Assembly (NCBI GenBank): GCA_002692325.1
Contig: NZJU01000036.1
Coordinates: 1-8,429 of the forward strand
Reading direction: 5' to 3'
DNA length: 8,429 bases
From: Candidatus Pelagibacter sp.
GTDB taxonomy: Bacteria > Pseudomonadota > Alphaproteobacteria > Pelagibacterales > Pelagibacteraceae
Part shown: positions 1 to 5,905 of the stretch, in pieces
Layout: each line of letters starts with the position of its first letter
Position numbering within the stretch: position 1 is the first letter of the stretch
Made by a program: the position numbers and the translations under genes
Notes under the pieces: generated by a model
What the model was told of the DNA's origin: nothing
Database searches by the model: none
The model's input: only the letters and a program-made list of their open reading frames with translations

Positions 1-1
1 T

Positions 2-826
2 ATAATTTTATTTATGAAATTAGCTATCCCCTATGTAATTATTTATACAATTACAAATTATTTTACACGTTTATGGGCATTTAGGTGGAGAGAATCCATG
101 ACTTTTTCTTATATGCCTTACTGGAGAGCTGTTGATGCCAAAGTAGAAGGTGCATCTCAGAGAATACAAGAAGATTGTATGAATTTTGCTAAAATAGTAG
201 AAAGTTTAGGTTTACAAGTTGTGAGAGCAATAATGTTACTAATAGCCTTTTTACCTATTTTGTGGGGTTTGTCATCCAATGTGGTAATACCCTTTTTTAA
301 GGATATCTCAGGTTCGTTAGTTTGGGTATCATTAACTGCTAGTTTAGGAGGACTAGCTATAAGTTGGTTGGTAGGAATTAAATTACCAGGATTAGAATAC
401 AATAATCAAAAAGTCGAGGCTGCATTTAGAAAAGAACTAGTTTATGGTGAAGATGATAGAAAAAACTACGCTAAAGCACCTACAATCCTTCAATTATTTA
501 CAGGTATAAAGTTTAACTACCATCGTTTATTTCTTCACTATGGTTATTTTGATTTATGGTTGATAATGTATAATCAATCAATGATTATCGTTCCATATCT
601 ATTAATGGGTCCGGGATTATTTACCGGTGCTATGACTTTAGGTATTTTAATACAAACTGCTTCAGCCTTTAGAGAGGTTCAAAGTAGTTTTTCATTATTT
701 TTACAAAACTGGACTAGAATTACTGAGTTAAGATCTATTTACAAACGATTAATGGAATTTGAAACTGCAATAAACTTTAAATCGGGAAGCTACAGAAGAC
801 CTAGAAAATCTGATATAAGATCCTAA
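2..826 (+). CDS. sbmA: SbmA/BacA-family peptide transporter, 5' end outside window
   Basis: This is an inner-membrane protein of the SbmA/BacA family, which imports peptides and peptide antibiotics using the proton gradient and resembles the membrane domain of ABC exporters without an ATPase. Family hallmarks are clear. Counting from the ATG at 14, an RWRESM...YMPYW block lies at residues 24-37, VEGASQRIQED at 44-54, a run from KLPGLEYNNQ at about 123 to YGEDD at 148, and SIYKRLMEFE at 241-250. Hydrophobic segments are seen at about 70-90, 103-122 and 185-215. The E. coli protein is about 406 residues, and its RWR block lies some 140 residues further from its start, so the first third is missing. 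The frame is open from base 2 (I-I-L-F before the Met), so the ATG at 14 is probably internal. The gene ends TAATG, sharing its last base with the next start. Family assignment is firm; the natural substrate is unknown. Confidence 0.9.
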   Translation: MILFMKLAIPYVIIYTITNYFTRLWAFRWRESMTFSYMPYWRAVDAKVEGASQRIQEDCMNFAKIVESLGLQVVRAIMLLIAFLPILWGLSSNVVIPFFKDISGSLVWVSLTASLGGLAISWLVGIKLPGLEYNNQKVEAAFRKELVYGEDDRKNYAKAPTILQLFTGIKFNYHRLFLHYGYFDLWLIMYNQSMIIVPYLLMGPGLFTGAMTLGILIQTASAFREVQSSFSLFLQNWTRITELRSIYKRLMEFETAINFKSGSYRRPRKSDIRS

Positions 827-1725
827 TGGAAATCTATTTAAAGTTATTTGAAATATTATTTCCAGTTTTTTTTATTATTGGAATTGGTTTCTATCTTGGA
901 AAAAAAGACTCTAAATTAAATACAAATTTCATAACAAATTTAACAGGTACAATAGGAACCCCTGCATTAATTTTTTATTCTCTTACATCTACAGGCGTCA
1001 ATCTTGAGACTTTTCTAGAATTTTTTAGTTATAAAATAATTATGATCATTGGATTTTCCTTGATTGGTTTAATTACTTTAATGATTACTAAAAGAGATTT
1101 AATACGGGAGCTTCCACCATTAATATTGCCAAATAATGGAAATATTGGTTTATCTGTTTGTTTATTTGCATACGGTGCAAAGGGACTAGGTATTGCTGGA
1201 GCAATTGCCTCTGTCATCATGCTTTTTCATTTTACAATTGGAGTTTTCTTAGCAAAAAAGTCTTTTGATTTGAAAATTTTATTCAAAAATGGACCTATCT
1301 ATGGAATATTTTTAGCACTGTTTTTTCTTTATTTTGATTATGAGGTTCCGCTTTTTTTAGAAAATACGACTTTTTTAATTTCATATGCTACAATTTTTAT
1401 GGTTTTAATGTCATTAGGAGTAGCTCTAACAAAACTTAAAGTATTCTCTCTTAAATTATCAATTATAAATTCATTTGTAAGAATGATTGGTGGTCCTATA
1501 ATTGGTTTAGCTCTAATTAATTTTTTTAACCTAAATGGGGTAGAGGCAGGAGTACTTTTTATTCAAAGTGCAATGCCTAGTGCTATTCTTACCTATCTTG
1601 TTGGATCAATGTACTCTCCTAAGAAGGTTGTTGATAGCATAGCAGGCACCATAGTCGTTTCAACTTCCATATCATTTATCACACTACCGATTATTGTCTA
1701 TTTATCTCTTTTTTATTTTTCTTAA
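826..1725 (+). CDS. AEC-family (auxin efflux carrier-like) permease
   Basis: This is a 299-residue integral membrane protein of the AEC/Mem_trans family (PF03547), bacterial members of which transport small organic anions such as malate or malonate. The length is typical. It is hydrophobic throughout, with roughly ten membrane segments in two halves separated near residues 145-155. Two family signatures are visible: NNGNIGLSV at 103-111, in the broken-helix position of the first half, and QSAMPSA at 247-253 in the second half. The start is the ATG that overlaps the transporter's stop (TAATG), which implies translational coupling and one transcript. No separate ribosome binding site is evident. 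Ligand cannot be predicted from sequence; the pairing with SbmA/BacA may only reflect shared transcription. Confidence in the family is high and in the substrate nil. Confidence 0.88.
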   Translation: MEIYLKLFEILFPVFFIIGIGFYLGKKDSKLNTNFITNLTGTIGTPALIFYSLTSTGVNLETFLEFFSYKIIMIIGFSLIGLITLMITKRDLIRELPPLILPNNGNIGLSVCLFAYGAKGLGIAGAIASVIMLFHFTIGVFLAKKSFDLKILFKNGPIYGIFLALFFLYFDYEVPLFLENTTFLISYATIFMVLMSLGVALTKLKVFSLKLSIINSFVRMIGGPIIGLALINFFNLNGVEAGVLFIQSAMPSAILTYLVGSMYSPKKVVDSIAGTIVVSTSISFITLPIIVYLSLFYFS

Positions 1726-1742
1726 TAAAATCAATAATTTAC

Positions 1743-1770
1743 AATACATACTTAAACTAAATTATGTATT
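1743..1770. terminator. Weak AT-only inverted repeat after the transporter operon
   Basis: AATACATA (1743-1750) and its exact complement TATGTATT (1763-1770) are separated by 12 bases, 17 bases after the permease stop. It could form a weak hairpin where transcripts of the + operon would be expected to end. There is no GC-rich stem and no clean T-tract directly after it, so it does not meet the usual intrinsic-terminator pattern and may be chance in AT-rich DNA. Confidence 0.2.
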
Positions 1771-1860
1771 AATAGGTAAATAATATTTACTAATATCTTA
1801 TAACTAAGTATAAATTTAAAAAAAAATAAAAATATTGCAATAATGCTGGTATTTGAGTGA

Positions 1861-2048
1861 ATAATTAAAGTATTTTTCAATAAAATTTATAAAATATTTA
1901 TAGCAATGCATATTAGGAATATGCCGTTTAATCGGCCATACATAGCTGATTTTTTGCGATCTGTAAATATAAGGTGCAACTCGTAGTAGAACTAATAAAT
2001 ATACAACTTAATTTCTTCAAAAAGACTAAAACCGTTGATAATTCATAA
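1861..2048 (+). pseudogene. Possible decayed DUF559-type endonuclease-like fragment
   Basis: This call is tentative. In one frame (ATG at 1906) the translation reads MPFNRPYIADF, which resembles the P-[IF]-G-x-Y-I-[AV]-D-F block of DUF559 (restriction-endonuclease-like) proteins. One base out of frame, from about 1962 to the stop at 2048, it reads CKYKVQLVVEL, then INIQL. This resembles the following C-x(4)-[KR]-L-[IV]-[IV]-E-L-D-G-x-Q-H block, with the D-G and H positions changed. A single base lost in the T-run at 1950-1955 would join the two. The spacing between the blocks is about three residues longer than I expect, and nothing upstream of 1900 is convincing. No intact frame exceeds about 45 codons. 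It is either a relic of a small nuclease gene or a coincidence. Confidence 0.25.
1908..1940. repeat. Two overlapping, mutually exclusive hairpins
   Basis: GCATATT (1908-1914) and AATATGC (1918-1924) form a perfect 7-base inverted repeat around AGG. The second arm is reused by TATGCCG (1920-1926), which pairs with CGGCCATA (1933-1940, one bulged C) around TTTAAT. The two stems cannot form together. They lie in the most GC-containing patch of an otherwise AT-only gap between convergent operons. The repeats are seen directly; any function (terminator for either strand, small RNA, or relic) is unproven. Confidence 0.5.
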
Positions 2049-2050
2049 TT

Positions 2051-2329
2051 CTAGATGATTATACCTTCATTTTTGAGCAATAATTTCTTTTTGTGTATAC
2101 CACCTTTACCAGAATAGCCACCCAAAGTACCATCTGATCTGATAACCCGGTGACAAGGAATGTTCGGTGGATTCGGATTTTTGGCCACTGCATTAGCCAC
2201 TGCACGATAGGATAGGGGCTTTTTTATAGCAATTGCAACCTCTTTATAGGTTTTTGTCTTTCCTTTTGGTATTTTCATTAGATAATCCCAGACTTTGAGT
2301 TGAAATTTGGTACCAACCAATTTAGTCAT
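2051..2329 (-). CDS. Single-domain O6-alkylguanine-DNA alkyltransferase (MGMT/Ogt C-terminal domain)
   Basis: This is a 92-residue protein consisting only of the DNA-binding and active-site domain of the MGMT/Ogt/Ada-C family. That family removes alkyl groups from O6 of guanine by irreversible transfer to a cysteine. The active-site motif IPCHRVI is intact with Cys59, so it is not an alkyltransferase-like (Atl) protein, in which that Cys is replaced. Arg42 (the base-flipping arginine finger), Asn51 and Tyr28 sit at the same distances from the Cys (17, 8 and 31 residues) as Arg128, Asn137 and Tyr114 from Cys145 in human MGMT. A C-terminal LGGYSG...KKKLLLKNEG follows. The N-terminal domain of full-length enzymes is absent. 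I chose the ATG at 2329; a longer TTG start at 2353 is possible but less likely. The ATG overlaps the last 8 bases of the small membrane-protein gene, so the two are probably translationally coupled. Confidence 0.88.
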   Translation of the reverse strand: MTKLVGTKFQLKVWDYLMKIPKGKTKTYKEVAIAIKKPLSYRAVANAVAKNPNPPNIPCHRVIRSDGTLGGYSGKGGIHKKKLLLKNEGIII

Positions 2330-2486
2330 ATAAAAGATAAGATAAAATCGCAATTACAATCGCTAAAATCGATAAAAACCAGATAATATAAGAGCTTTTT
2401 TTGTGATCTTTTATTTTGTACCAATAATTTAACAATAAAAAAACTAGCAGCACAAAAAGCCCGCCTAATAACAAATATTTTATCAT
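2322..2486 (-). CDS. Small two-helix membrane protein, 54 residues, function unknown
   Basis: I do not recognise this short protein. It starts at the ATG at 2486, one base after the upstream gene's TAA (TAATATG), and ends in a TAA inside the alkyltransferase's start (8-base overlap). It therefore fills the space between its neighbours exactly. The translation has a hydrophobic segment at about residues 4-22 (YLLLGGLFVLLVF...), a short basic loop at 24-30 (KIKDHKK), and a second hydrophobic segment at about 33-52 rich in Ile/Leu with Trp36. This is a helical hairpin with a positively charged turn expected on the cytoplasmic side. There is no cysteine and no signal-peptidase site that I can see. 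Support is contextual: the exact start/stop fit on both sides, and a membrane-hairpin composition rather than random translation. It may be co-translated with its neighbours. Confidence 0.7.
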   Translation of the reverse strand: MIKYLLLGGLFVLLVFLLLNYWYKIKDHKKSSYIIWFLSILAIVIAILSYLLYD

Positions 2487-2487
2487 A

Positions 2488-2865
2488 TTAATCCTTTAAA
2501 ACTTCAACAATTTCGCCATTTTTAAAAGCCTCTAGTTTCTTTAATTCAGTGGGTTTTTTTGCGTCTGCCCAATGATTTGCACTAGAAATTAGCCTAATCT
2601 CGCTACCTAAACTCACTGGGGTTGGTCCAAAACCAATGGCTATTGCGTTTCCTTGGTTCCAAAAAGCTATTTCTCCCAGATTAAATACCTCTTTTGCATC
2701 TTTTTCCGACACTATATTGTTTTCCGGTAAGCTAAAATAGATTTCTTTGCCCCAAGTATTAATTTTAGCTTTAACAGGCAGCATTGAATATATCCTTTTC
2801 CCGGTTTGATTATTTTTAACAGTGCACTGTATTTCCAAATTAGAAATTTTTATTTTTATGTTCAT
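2488..2865 (-). CDS. Cyclophilin-like fold protein (TM1367/DUF369-type, PF04126)
   Basis: This is a 125-residue soluble protein resembling the cyclophilin-like family PF04126, known from structures such as Thermotoga TM1367. Diagnostic blocks are INTWGKEIYFSLP at 35-47, the acidic linker ending DAKEV at 56-60, and LGEIAFWNQGNAIAIGFGPTPVS at 63-85, followed by RLISSANHWADA at 91-102. The fold is a small beta-barrel like peptidyl-prolyl isomerases, but isomerase activity is not established for this family. It is the first gene of a three-gene minus-strand operon, with the membrane hairpin protein next after one base and the alkyltransferase last. The ATG at 2865 lacks a clear Shine-Dalgarno sequence. 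The start region faces the recombinase gene across about 80 bases that must hold both promoters. Family assignment is fairly confident; function is unknown. Confidence 0.75.
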   Translation of the reverse strand: MNIKIKISNLEIQCTVKNNQTGKRIYSMLPVKAKINTWGKEIYFSLPENNIVSEKDAKEVFNLGEIAFWNQGNAIAIGFGPTPVSLGSEIRLISSANHWADAKKPTELKKLEAFKNGEIVEVLKD

Positions 2866-2889
2866 TGTTTCAACTTTGAATTTAATCTA

Positions 2890-2918
2890 TTGACATATGT
2901 TTTGAAGTATAATAATTA
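2890..2918 (+). promoter_or_regulatory. Candidate sigma70 promoter for the recombinase
   Basis: A perfect TTGACA lies at 2890-2895. At the standard 17-base spacing the -10 would be TAATTA (2913-2918), a modest match. A perfect TATAAT (2908-2913) is present but only 12 bases away, which is too close to pair with it. Transcription would start inside the inverted repeat at 2919-2943, giving a very short leader before the ATG at 2947. Confidence 0.35.
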
Positions 2919-2943
2919 TTCCGATAATTAATGGTTATCGGAA
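2919..2943. promoter_or_regulatory. Perfect 9+7+9 inverted repeat: operator or recombinase core site
   Basis: TTCCGATAA (2919-2927) and its exact complement TTATCGGAA (2935-2943) flank a 7-base centre TTAATGG. The element ends three bases before the recombinase ATG (2947) and lies in the only space available for the divergent promoters. Two readings fit. It may be an operator for autoregulation or for a regulator of both divergent operons. Alternatively, arms of about 9 bases around a 7-base asymmetric centre match the usual layout of a tyrosine-recombinase core crossover site (attP/attI-like). As RNA it would also bury the weak GGA before the start. The repeat itself is certain; its role is inferred. 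Confidence 0.6.
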
Positions 2944-2946
2944 AAT

Positions 2947-3861
2947 ATGAATGAAATAACAACAAAACTGAAAGAATTAGAAATTGAAACTTTAAGTAAT
3001 GTTAGAAGCTCAAAAGCTGATAATACACTTAAAGCATATAAGTCTGATTTTCGAGATTTTAAAAGTTTCTGTGTGCAACATGGTCTTAAATCAATGCCCT
3101 CAACTCCAGAAAATTTAAGCATCTATTTAACAAGTTTATCTAAAAAGTGTAAATTCAGTACATTAAAAAGGAGAATTGCTTCTGTTAGCGTAGTTCATAA
3201 ACTTAATGGACATTATATCGATATTAAGAATCCAGTTATAACAGAGAATCTTTTAGGTATTAAAAGATCAATAGGAGCTTATCAAACATCAAAAAAACCT
3301 ATATTAATCAATGATCTAAGACTTATTATTAATCAAATTAATAAAGAAATTAAACCATCTATCAAATTAAGAGATAAAGCTTTGATATTAGTTGGATTTT
3401 CAGGCGGTTTCAGAAGATCTGAATTAGTATCTATTGAATATAATAATATAGACTTCGTATCGGAAGGAATGAAAATCTTTATTAAAAGATCAAAAACTGA
3501 TCAAAGCGGCGAAGGAATGACCAAAGCAATCCCCTATTTCGAAAATCCAGTCTATTGTCCAGTGATTAGTTTAAAAAATTGGATAGATTTAAATAATTTA
3601 AATAAAGGTAAAATATTTAACATGTCTGATAAAAATGTTGCACTAATAATAAAGAAATATGCAAGTTCAGCTGGTCTTGATTACTCAAAATATTCTGGTC
3701 ATAGTTTAAGGTCAGGGTTTGCAACTTCTACAGCTGAAAGTGGAGCAGAAGAGAGGAATATTATGGCTATGACAGGCCATAAGACAACCCAAATGGTCAG
3801 AAGATATATACATGAAGCAAACTTATTTAAAAATAACGCTCTTAATAAAATTAAAATTTAG
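2947..3861 (+). CDS. Tyrosine recombinase / site-specific integrase
   Basis: This is a complete 304-residue tyrosine recombinase. The N-terminal SAM-like core-binding domain spans about residues 10-110 (with NTLKAYKSDFRDFKSFC at 26-42). The catalytic domain follows. The active-site set is intact: Arg156 in GFRRSEL, Lys183 in RSKTDQ, His252 and Arg255 in GHSLRSGF, His278 in MTGHKT, and nucleophile Tyr287 in VRRYIHE. Length matches XerC/D-like and mobile-element integrases; the SKTDQ...GHSLRSGF...VRRYI pattern is of the integrase type rather than housekeeping XerC or XerD. It cuts and rejoins DNA at short inverted sites. It sits between a small conserved-looking operon and a sugar-biosynthesis block. 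Its TAG overlaps the convergent glycosyltransferase stop by four bases, so no terminator separates them. An inverted repeat lies directly before its ATG. No tRNA target is visible nearby. Confidence 0.92.
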   Translation: MNEITTKLKELEIETLSNVRSSKADNTLKAYKSDFRDFKSFCVQHGLKSMPSTPENLSIYLTSLSKKCKFSTLKRRIASVSVVHKLNGHYIDIKNPVITENLLGIKRSIGAYQTSKKPILINDLRLIINQINKEIKPSIKLRDKALILVGFSGGFRRSELVSIEYNNIDFVSEGMKIFIKRSKTDQSGEGMTKAIPYFENPVYCPVISLKNWIDLNNLNKGKIFNMSDKNVALIIKKYASSAGLDYSKYSGHSLRSGFATSTAESGAEERNIMAMTGHKTTQMVRRYIHEANLFKNNALNKIKI

Positions 3862-4907
3862 ATAGTTTCAATAATATTATCATTAAGTTCCTCAAAATTA
3901 ATTCTTTTATACTTCGAGATAGTAGGTATCCATCTATTTAACTCGTCGTTTTTAGATCGTGGTATCAAATCAATAATTTGTCTATCAAAAATTGGGGAAA
4001 TATGAACAACTGGTCCCGAATGAGAACTTATATTAATTTCAGAATTTTTAATAAAATAAGCTAAAAGATTAAGAGGAAGATTTTTTAAAATCAAAATATT
4101 ACTATTATTATCTCGTTTAAGTTTGAATTCATCATTTATAAAGCTAAAGACATTATATTTTGAGCTTATCTGGTTTAAAAAAATGAAATCTTTAATTCCG
4201 GTCGTAATTATAATCTTATATTGCTTAGCTTTATTTTCGATTATTTTAATAGAATTTTCATAATCTTTATTGGTGTATCTATCCCATTTTTCATCAAAAT
4301 GAAATAAACAAAAAGGTTTGATTATAAAGTTATTAAAAAAAAATTTATAATTATTTTTGTAAGATTTATCTAAAAAAAACAAATTTTTTTTGTTAGTAAT
4401 TTCCATATTTAATTTTTTTAAAATATTAAAGTAATTAGTTTGATAATGTACTGGTCCATTCTGATCGAAATCTTTTTTGTAAGACTCATCGCAAAAAACA
4501 TAATTTTTATAAAATATCTTTAATATAAATTTTGAGGGCCTAGTAAGTTTAAATTTGATACCAAATATTGTTTTATTTTTTATAAAACATATAGTTGAAC
4601 GAATCTTAGCTCTTACAAAATAAGAGATTAAATAAGAGCTTTTATTTCCATCAAATTGAAATAAATAATCGTAATTACTTAAAAATAAATCTTTAAAATT
4701 ATTGATAATATTATTTATGAATTTTTTTTTTTTAAAAATTATAAATTTATCTACAAAATGGTAATTTTTAGCTATTTGATAGTTGTATTCTGAGCAAATT
4801 AAAGAAATATGAGAGTCCTTTTTATTATCTTTTAGGATCTTTAAACACGGAGAGAAATTTAATAAATCCCCTAGCATATCAGATTTGAAAATTATTATTT
4901 TTTTCAC
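3858..4907 (-). CDS. Glycosyltransferase family 9 (heptosyltransferase-like)
   Basis: This is a 349-residue protein of the GT9 family, the ADP-heptose:LPS heptosyltransferase fold (GT-B), which adds sugars to lipopolysaccharide at the inner face of the inner membrane. The N-terminal acceptor-domain signature KSDMLGDLLNFSP is at 8-20. The C-terminal donor-site block is at about 277-304, with NLPLNLLAYF and then SHSGPVVHIS. The usual D-S-G-P-x-H reads H-S-G-P-V-V-H here. The sequence between is divergent and rich in Lys, Asn and Phe, so the donor sugar cannot be named. The start is a GTG at 4907, because the next codons upstream reach a stop and the signature must lie near the N terminus. It lies 14 bases after the GMD gene and ends the operon. 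Four lysines at 59-62 are encoded by an uninterrupted run of 12 A's, a slippage-prone site. Confidence 0.78.
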   Translation of the reverse strand: MKKIIIFKSDMLGDLLNFSPCLKILKDNKKDSHISLICSEYNYQIAKNYHFVDKFIIFKKKKFINNIINNFKDLFLSNYDYLFQFDGNKSSYLISYFVRAKIRSTICFIKNKTIFGIKFKLTRPSKFILKIFYKNYVFCDESYKKDFDQNGPVHYQTNYFNILKKLNMEITNKKNLFFLDKSYKNNYKFFFNNFIIKPFCLFHFDEKWDRYTNKDYENSIKIIENKAKQYKIIITTGIKDFIFLNQISSKYNVFSFINDEFKLKRDNNSNILILKNLPLNLLAYFIKNSEINISSHSGPVVHISPIFDRQIIDLIPRSKNDELNRWIPTISKYKRINFEELNDNIIETI

Positions 4908-4921
4908 TAATTAATAAGATC

Positions 4922-5902
4922 TTAATATCCAGATTGGTTAACAAATTCTATATCTGAATCTACCATATCTGCGACTAATTCTTTAAACGATATTTTTGGT
5001 TTCCACTTTAATTTTTTTCTTGCTTGAGAATAGTCAGCTAATAATGTTGTTACTTCAGCAGGTCTTAATAAGTTTTTGTTTATTTTTAAATATTTTTTAT
5101 AGTTAAGTCCCACATGTGAAAACGCTAATTTTGCAAAATCAGAGACTGAATATTGCATTCCAGTACCTATTACATAATCATTTGGTTTTTTTTGTTGTAA
5201 CATTAACCACATTGCTTCTACGTAATCTTTTGCATGACCCCAATCCCTCAAAGCTTTAACATTTCCTAATTCAATTTTGTCTTGCAAACCTAGTTTAATT
5301 CGCGCAACACCGTGAGATATTTTTCTTGTAACAAATTCAAAACCTCTTCTTGGTGACTCATGATTAAACAATATACCTGTAACTGCAAATATATTATAAG
5401 CCTCTCTATAATTTCTGGTAAGCTGAAATCCTGTCACTTTTGAAATTCCATATGCTGATCTTGGATGAAATGGTGTGGACTCGGACTGTTTTTTTGTTTT
5501 ACTTTCACCAAACATCTCAGATGATCCAGCAAAATACAACTTACTTTTTGGAGAAAAATCTTTTATGGCAGACAAGATGTAATGAGTTCCATTTATGTTT
5601 GTATTTAATGTTGAAAATTCATCTTGAAATGAATATCCTACATAACTTTGCGCACCTAAATGATAAACTTCTTTTGGTTTAAGCTTTTGTATAATTTTGA
5701 CTATACTTGCGTAACTTTCTAAGGAGGCACTATGCAGATGAACCTTTTTGAGTATATGTCTTATCCTCCAAAGCCTGTGAGTTTCATCTTCTAAGGCAAT
5801 TCTTCTTATCAATCCGTGAACTTCATAACCTTTGTCAATCAAATACTCTGCTAAATATGATCCGTCTTGTCCAGTTATTCCAGTTATTAAAGCTTTTTTC
5901 AT
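4922..5902 (-). CDS. gmd: GDP-mannose 4,6-dehydratase
   Basis: This cytoplasmic short-chain dehydrogenase/reductase converts GDP-D-mannose to GDP-4-keto-6-deoxy-D-mannose, the branch point to GDP-fucose, GDP-rhamnose and GDP-perosamine. The 326-residue protein has the NAD(P)-binding GITGQDGSYL at 8-17, HLGAQSYVG at 81-89, the GSSEMFG catalytic region at 126-132 (Ser127/128, Glu129), and the Tyr151-x3-Lys155 catalytic pair in SAYGISK. It also has NHESPRRG at 180-187, RDWGHAKDYVEAMW at 219-232, and the C-terminal RPAEV (280-284) followed by LKWKPKISF at 298-306. All key residues are present and length is near the family's usual 320-350. The ATG at 5902 is three bases after the stop of the GIY-YIG gene. 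No GDP-fucose synthase or other converting enzyme follows, so the partner that finishes the sugar must be outside the window. Confidence 0.96.
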   Translation of the reverse strand: MKKALITGITGQDGSYLAEYLIDKGYEVHGLIRRIALEDETHRLWRIRHILKKVHLHSASLESYASIVKIIQKLKPKEVYHLGAQSYVGYSFQDEFSTLNTNINGTHYILSAIKDFSPKSKLYFAGSSEMFGESKTKKQSESTPFHPRSAYGISKVTGFQLTRNYREAYNIFAVTGILFNHESPRRGFEFVTRKISHGVARIKLGLQDKIELGNVKALRDWGHAKDYVEAMWLMLQQKKPNDYVIGTGMQYSVSDFAKLAFSHVGLNYKKYLKINKNLLRPAEVTTLLADYSQARKKLKWKPKISFKELVADMVDSDIEFVNQSGY

Positions 5903-5905
5903 AAA

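Noticed and set aside
157..402. Open frame on the - strand inside the SbmA-like gene
   Set aside because: It lies wholly antisense to a well-supported conserved gene, and its translation shows no recognisable motif.
1029..1220. Open frame on the - strand inside the AEC permease
   Set aside because: Antisense shadow of a membrane protein gene with no start context or motif.
1726..2050. tRNA or tRNA fragment as the integrase attachment target
   Set aside because: I looked on both strands for a T-loop (GGTTCGA-type) and acceptor stem pairing and found none here or beside the integrase.
2908..2913. TATAAT as the -10 of the TTGACA at 2890
   Set aside because: The spacer is only 12 bases, too short for sigma70; TAATTA at 2913-2918 fits the spacing better although it is a poorer match.
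2928..3122. Open frame on the - strand across the integrase start
   Set aside because: It overlaps the integrase N-terminal domain and the inverted repeat; no family resemblance or start signal.
5440..5682. Open frame on the + strand inside the GMD gene
   Set aside because: Antisense to intact GMD; composition is what the opposite strand of a conserved gene would give.
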